A DNA stretch of 16,981 nt from SIG575 sp045632485 (GTDB lineage Bacteria > Bacillota > Clostridia > Oscillospirales > Acutalibacteraceae), in the NCBI GenBank assembly GCA_045632485.1, contig JAZQWT010000067.1, positions 1 to 16,981 of the forward strand, written 5' to 3'. The translations under genes were made by a program, and so were the position numbers. This document shows, in pieces, positions 15,240-16,981 of this stretch (position 1 is its first letter; the number at the start of each line of letters is the position of its first letter). The notes beneath the pieces were generated by a model, which searched no databases, was not told the origin of the DNA, and saw nothing but the letters and a program-made list of their open reading frames with translations.

Positions 15240-15878
15240 TCACCATTCTTCGTATTCTTCGCACTCACTCATTTCGTTCAGAGCTGACATAATATCAGAG
15301 TATGAATAGCCCAGTCTCTGCAACGCAGCCACAACATTTCTTCTGCCTTTTTCGTCACCGAGTTTACGTGCATATTTTCTTTCCACTAAACTAATTATAC
15401 TTTCTTTTGCGTCAATGTCAAGTGAAGATATGGTGCTTTCAATAATTTGGTGATTAATACCCTTTAATCTTAACTCATTTTTTATGCGGGAAATGCCGTA
15501 TTTTTTTCTTTCAAGCAATTCTCTTGCGTACATTTCTGCAAAACTCTCATCGTCAAGAAGACCGAGCCCTACCGCTTTTTTCGCGGCGAGCTCGGCTGCA
15601 TTCTGTGAATATTTGCGACGAAGCTTCTGAACCAGTTCTTTTTGGGAATGGCTTCTGATTGAAAGCAGATCAAGGGCACTGTTCCATGCTCGTCTGTTTT
15701 CAATTTCTTCTTTCAGAAGTTCAAGTTCTTCTTCGTCTATTTCTTTTTTTACACACCATTCTGAAGAAAACCAGTAAGTGCTGTCAACCGTCAGCGAATA
15801 CTCGTCATTCAGGAAGATATGTATTTTATTATTTCTTCCGTTTTTGGCGGAAAGTCGGAAAATATTATCAGTCGTCAT
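15240..15878 (-). CDS. recX: RecA regulatory protein
   Basis: This 212-residue protein is a RecX-type modulator that binds and restrains RecA filaments. After a ~55-residue N-terminal extension, the three-helix repeat region contains AWNSALDLLSIRSHSQKELV, the usual RecX opening, then GLLDDESFAEMYARE and YGISRIKNELRLKGI. The tail is acidic (SECEEYEEW). The ATG at 15878 is preferred. It overlaps the last 11 bases of recA out of frame (stop TGA at 15870-15868), which points to translational coupling. An in-frame TTG at 15896 is possible but has no ribosome binding site. The position right after recA strengthens the call. Confidence 0.92.
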   Translation of the reverse strand: MTTDNIFRLSAKNGRNNKIHIFLNDEYSLTVDSTYWFSSEWCVKKEIDEEELELLKEEIENRRAWNSALDLLSIRSHSQKELVQKLRRKYSQNAAELAAKKAVGLGLLDDESFAEMYARELLERKKYGISRIKNELRLKGINHQIIESTISSLDIDAKESIISLVERKYARKLGDEKGRRNVVAALQRLGYSYSDIMSALNEMSECEEYEEW

Positions 15879-16971
15879 CTTCAACAATAATGTCAATAGC
15901 TGCTCTTGCCTGCTGTTTTGTTATACCTTTAGTGACTGTTTCTTTCTTCACGGCAGGTCTTGCAGGATTTGCAATTGTTTCTTCTGTTTCATTTTTCTTC
16001 TGCTTAATAAGGTCCTCGAGCTCCTGAGCAAATTCCGGAGTTTTTTCAATGTAATCCTTAACATTATCGCGTCCCTGTCCGAGACGTGTTTCGCCATAAG
16101 AGAACCATGCACCGCTTTTCTTGACAATACCCATTTCAACTGCCATATCGAGAATTTCGCCGCATTTTGAAATGCCTTTGCCGTACATAATATCAAATTC
16201 AGCCATTGTAAAAGGAGGAGCAACTTTATTTTTCACAATTTTAACTCTTGTGCGGTTACCGATAATTTCGCTGCCTGTGCCTTTAAGCTGTTCAACCTTA
16301 CGTACTTCCATACGGATTGAAGAATAGAATTTAAGTGCACGTCCGCCTGTTGTAACCTCGGGGTTACCGTAAACTACGCCCACTTTTTCACGGAGCTGGT
16401 TAATAAAAATAATAACTGTGTTTGATTTTGCAACTGCAGGAGCAAGCTTTCTCAAAGCCTGTGACATAAGTCTTGCATGAAGACCTACGTGAGAGTCACC
16501 CATTTCGCCGTCGATTTCTGCTCGGGGAACAAGGGCAGCAACTGAGTCAACTACGATAATATCGATAGCACCTGAACGCACAAGTGCTTCTGTGATTTCA
16601 AGTGCCTGTTCACCGTTGTCGGGCTGTGAAACAAGGAGTGAATCAACGTCTACTCCGAGATGCCCTGCATAAACAGCGTCAAGTGCGTGTTCAGCATCAA
16701 TAAAAGCTGCTTCGCCGCCGGCTTTCTGTGCTTCTGCTATTGCATGAAGTGCAAGAGTTGTTTTACCTGAAGATTCAGGTCCGTAAATTTCAATGATTCT
16801 GCCCTTGGGAAGACCGCCGATACCTGTTGCTGCATCAAGTGCGATAGAGCCTGTTGAAATTGCTTCAATGTTAAGGCTTGCATTCTGTCCCAGGCGCATA
16901 ACTGCACCTTTACCGTACTGTTTTTCAATCTGAAGTAAGGCTGTTTCAAGAGCTTTCTGTTTATCTGCCAT
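15868..16971 (-). CDS. recA: Recombinase A
   Basis: This complete 367-residue RecA drives homologous strand exchange and activates the SOS response by promoting LexA self-cleavage. The Walker A motif is GPESSGKT (64-71), Walker B lies in IIVVDSV (138-144), and the catalytic glutamate is E94 in AEHALD. NQLREKVGVVYG and the DNA-binding loop ending PEVTTGGRALKFY (204-216) are intact. The C-terminal tail ends in EDDD. ATG 16971 follows AGGAA near the window edge; the promoter and any LexA box would lie outside. It is the first visible gene of recA-recX-rimO-pgsA. Confidence 0.98.
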   Translation of the reverse strand: MADKQKALETALLQIEKQYGKGAVMRLGQNASLNIEAISTGSIALDAATGIGGLPKGRIIEIYGPESSGKTTLALHAIAEAQKAGGEAAFIDAEHALDAVYAGHLGVDVDSLLVSQPDNGEQALEITEALVRSGAIDIIVVDSVAALVPRAEIDGEMGDSHVGLHARLMSQALRKLAPAVAKSNTVIIFINQLREKVGVVYGNPEVTTGGRALKFYSSIRMEVRKVEQLKGTGSEIIGNRTRVKIVKNKVAPPFTMAEFDIMYGKGISKCGEILDMAVEMGIVKKSGAWFSYGETRLGQGRDNVKDYIEKTPEFAQELEDLIKQKKNETEETIANPARPAVKKETVTKGITKQQARAAIDIIVEDDD

Positions 16972-16981
16972 TTTTATTCCT

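Overview
The window looks like a chromosomal segment of a low-GC, Gram-positive anaerobe of the class Clostridia, most like the Ruminococcus/Oscillospirales gut lineages. This is inferred from the gene content: a large secreted dockerin protein with FIVAR-like helical modules and Cys-rich repeats, a T-box-regulated cysE-cysS operon, a clostridial Ogg-type glycosylase, a recA-recX-rimO-pgsA cluster, sigma-A-type promoters and strong AGGAGG ribosome binding sites. There are no transposases, phage genes, CRISPR arrays, tRNAs or rRNAs, so most of the region is ordinary core chromosome with a few accessory genes on its left side.

Left part (1-8008). The tail of an upstream gene is followed by an ADP-ribosylglycohydrolase-family protein on the + strand, ending at a strong hairpin terminator. 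Facing it is a Gfo/Idh/MocA oxidoreductase on the - strand. Two surface-protein genes follow on the - strand. One is a 1269-residue secreted protein with an unrecognised N-terminal region, about five FIVAR-like helical modules, seven 46-residue Cys-rich repeats and a C-terminal dockerin. Upstream of it is a leucine-rich-repeat lipoprotein, with no clear terminator between the two.

Middle (8009-10942). The lipoprotein promoter lies back to back with a probable promoter for an 8-oxoguanine DNA glycosylase on the + strand. Next is a self-contained two-gene unit with a near-consensus promoter, encoding the large and small subunits of an aconitase X (AcnX) enzyme. Its 3' untranslated region carries an 82-bp palindromic, inverted-repeat-bounded element and then a bidirectional terminator shared with cysS.

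Right part (10943-16981), all on the - strand. In transcription order: recA, recX, rimO and pgsA, tightly packed, then a promoter and a cysteine-specific T-box leader, then cysE and cysS. The T-box has a UGC specifier, and the base in its acceptor-binding bulge complements the U73 discriminator of tRNA-Cys, so cysteine synthesis and cysteinyl-tRNA charging should rise together when cysteine is short.

No clear-cut new multi-gene system is visible. The items most worth a second look are the AcnX pair, whose substrate is unknown here; the 82-bp repeat element in its 3' UTR; the modular dockerin protein and its unrecognised N-terminus; and the head-to-head promoter region at 8043-8106.
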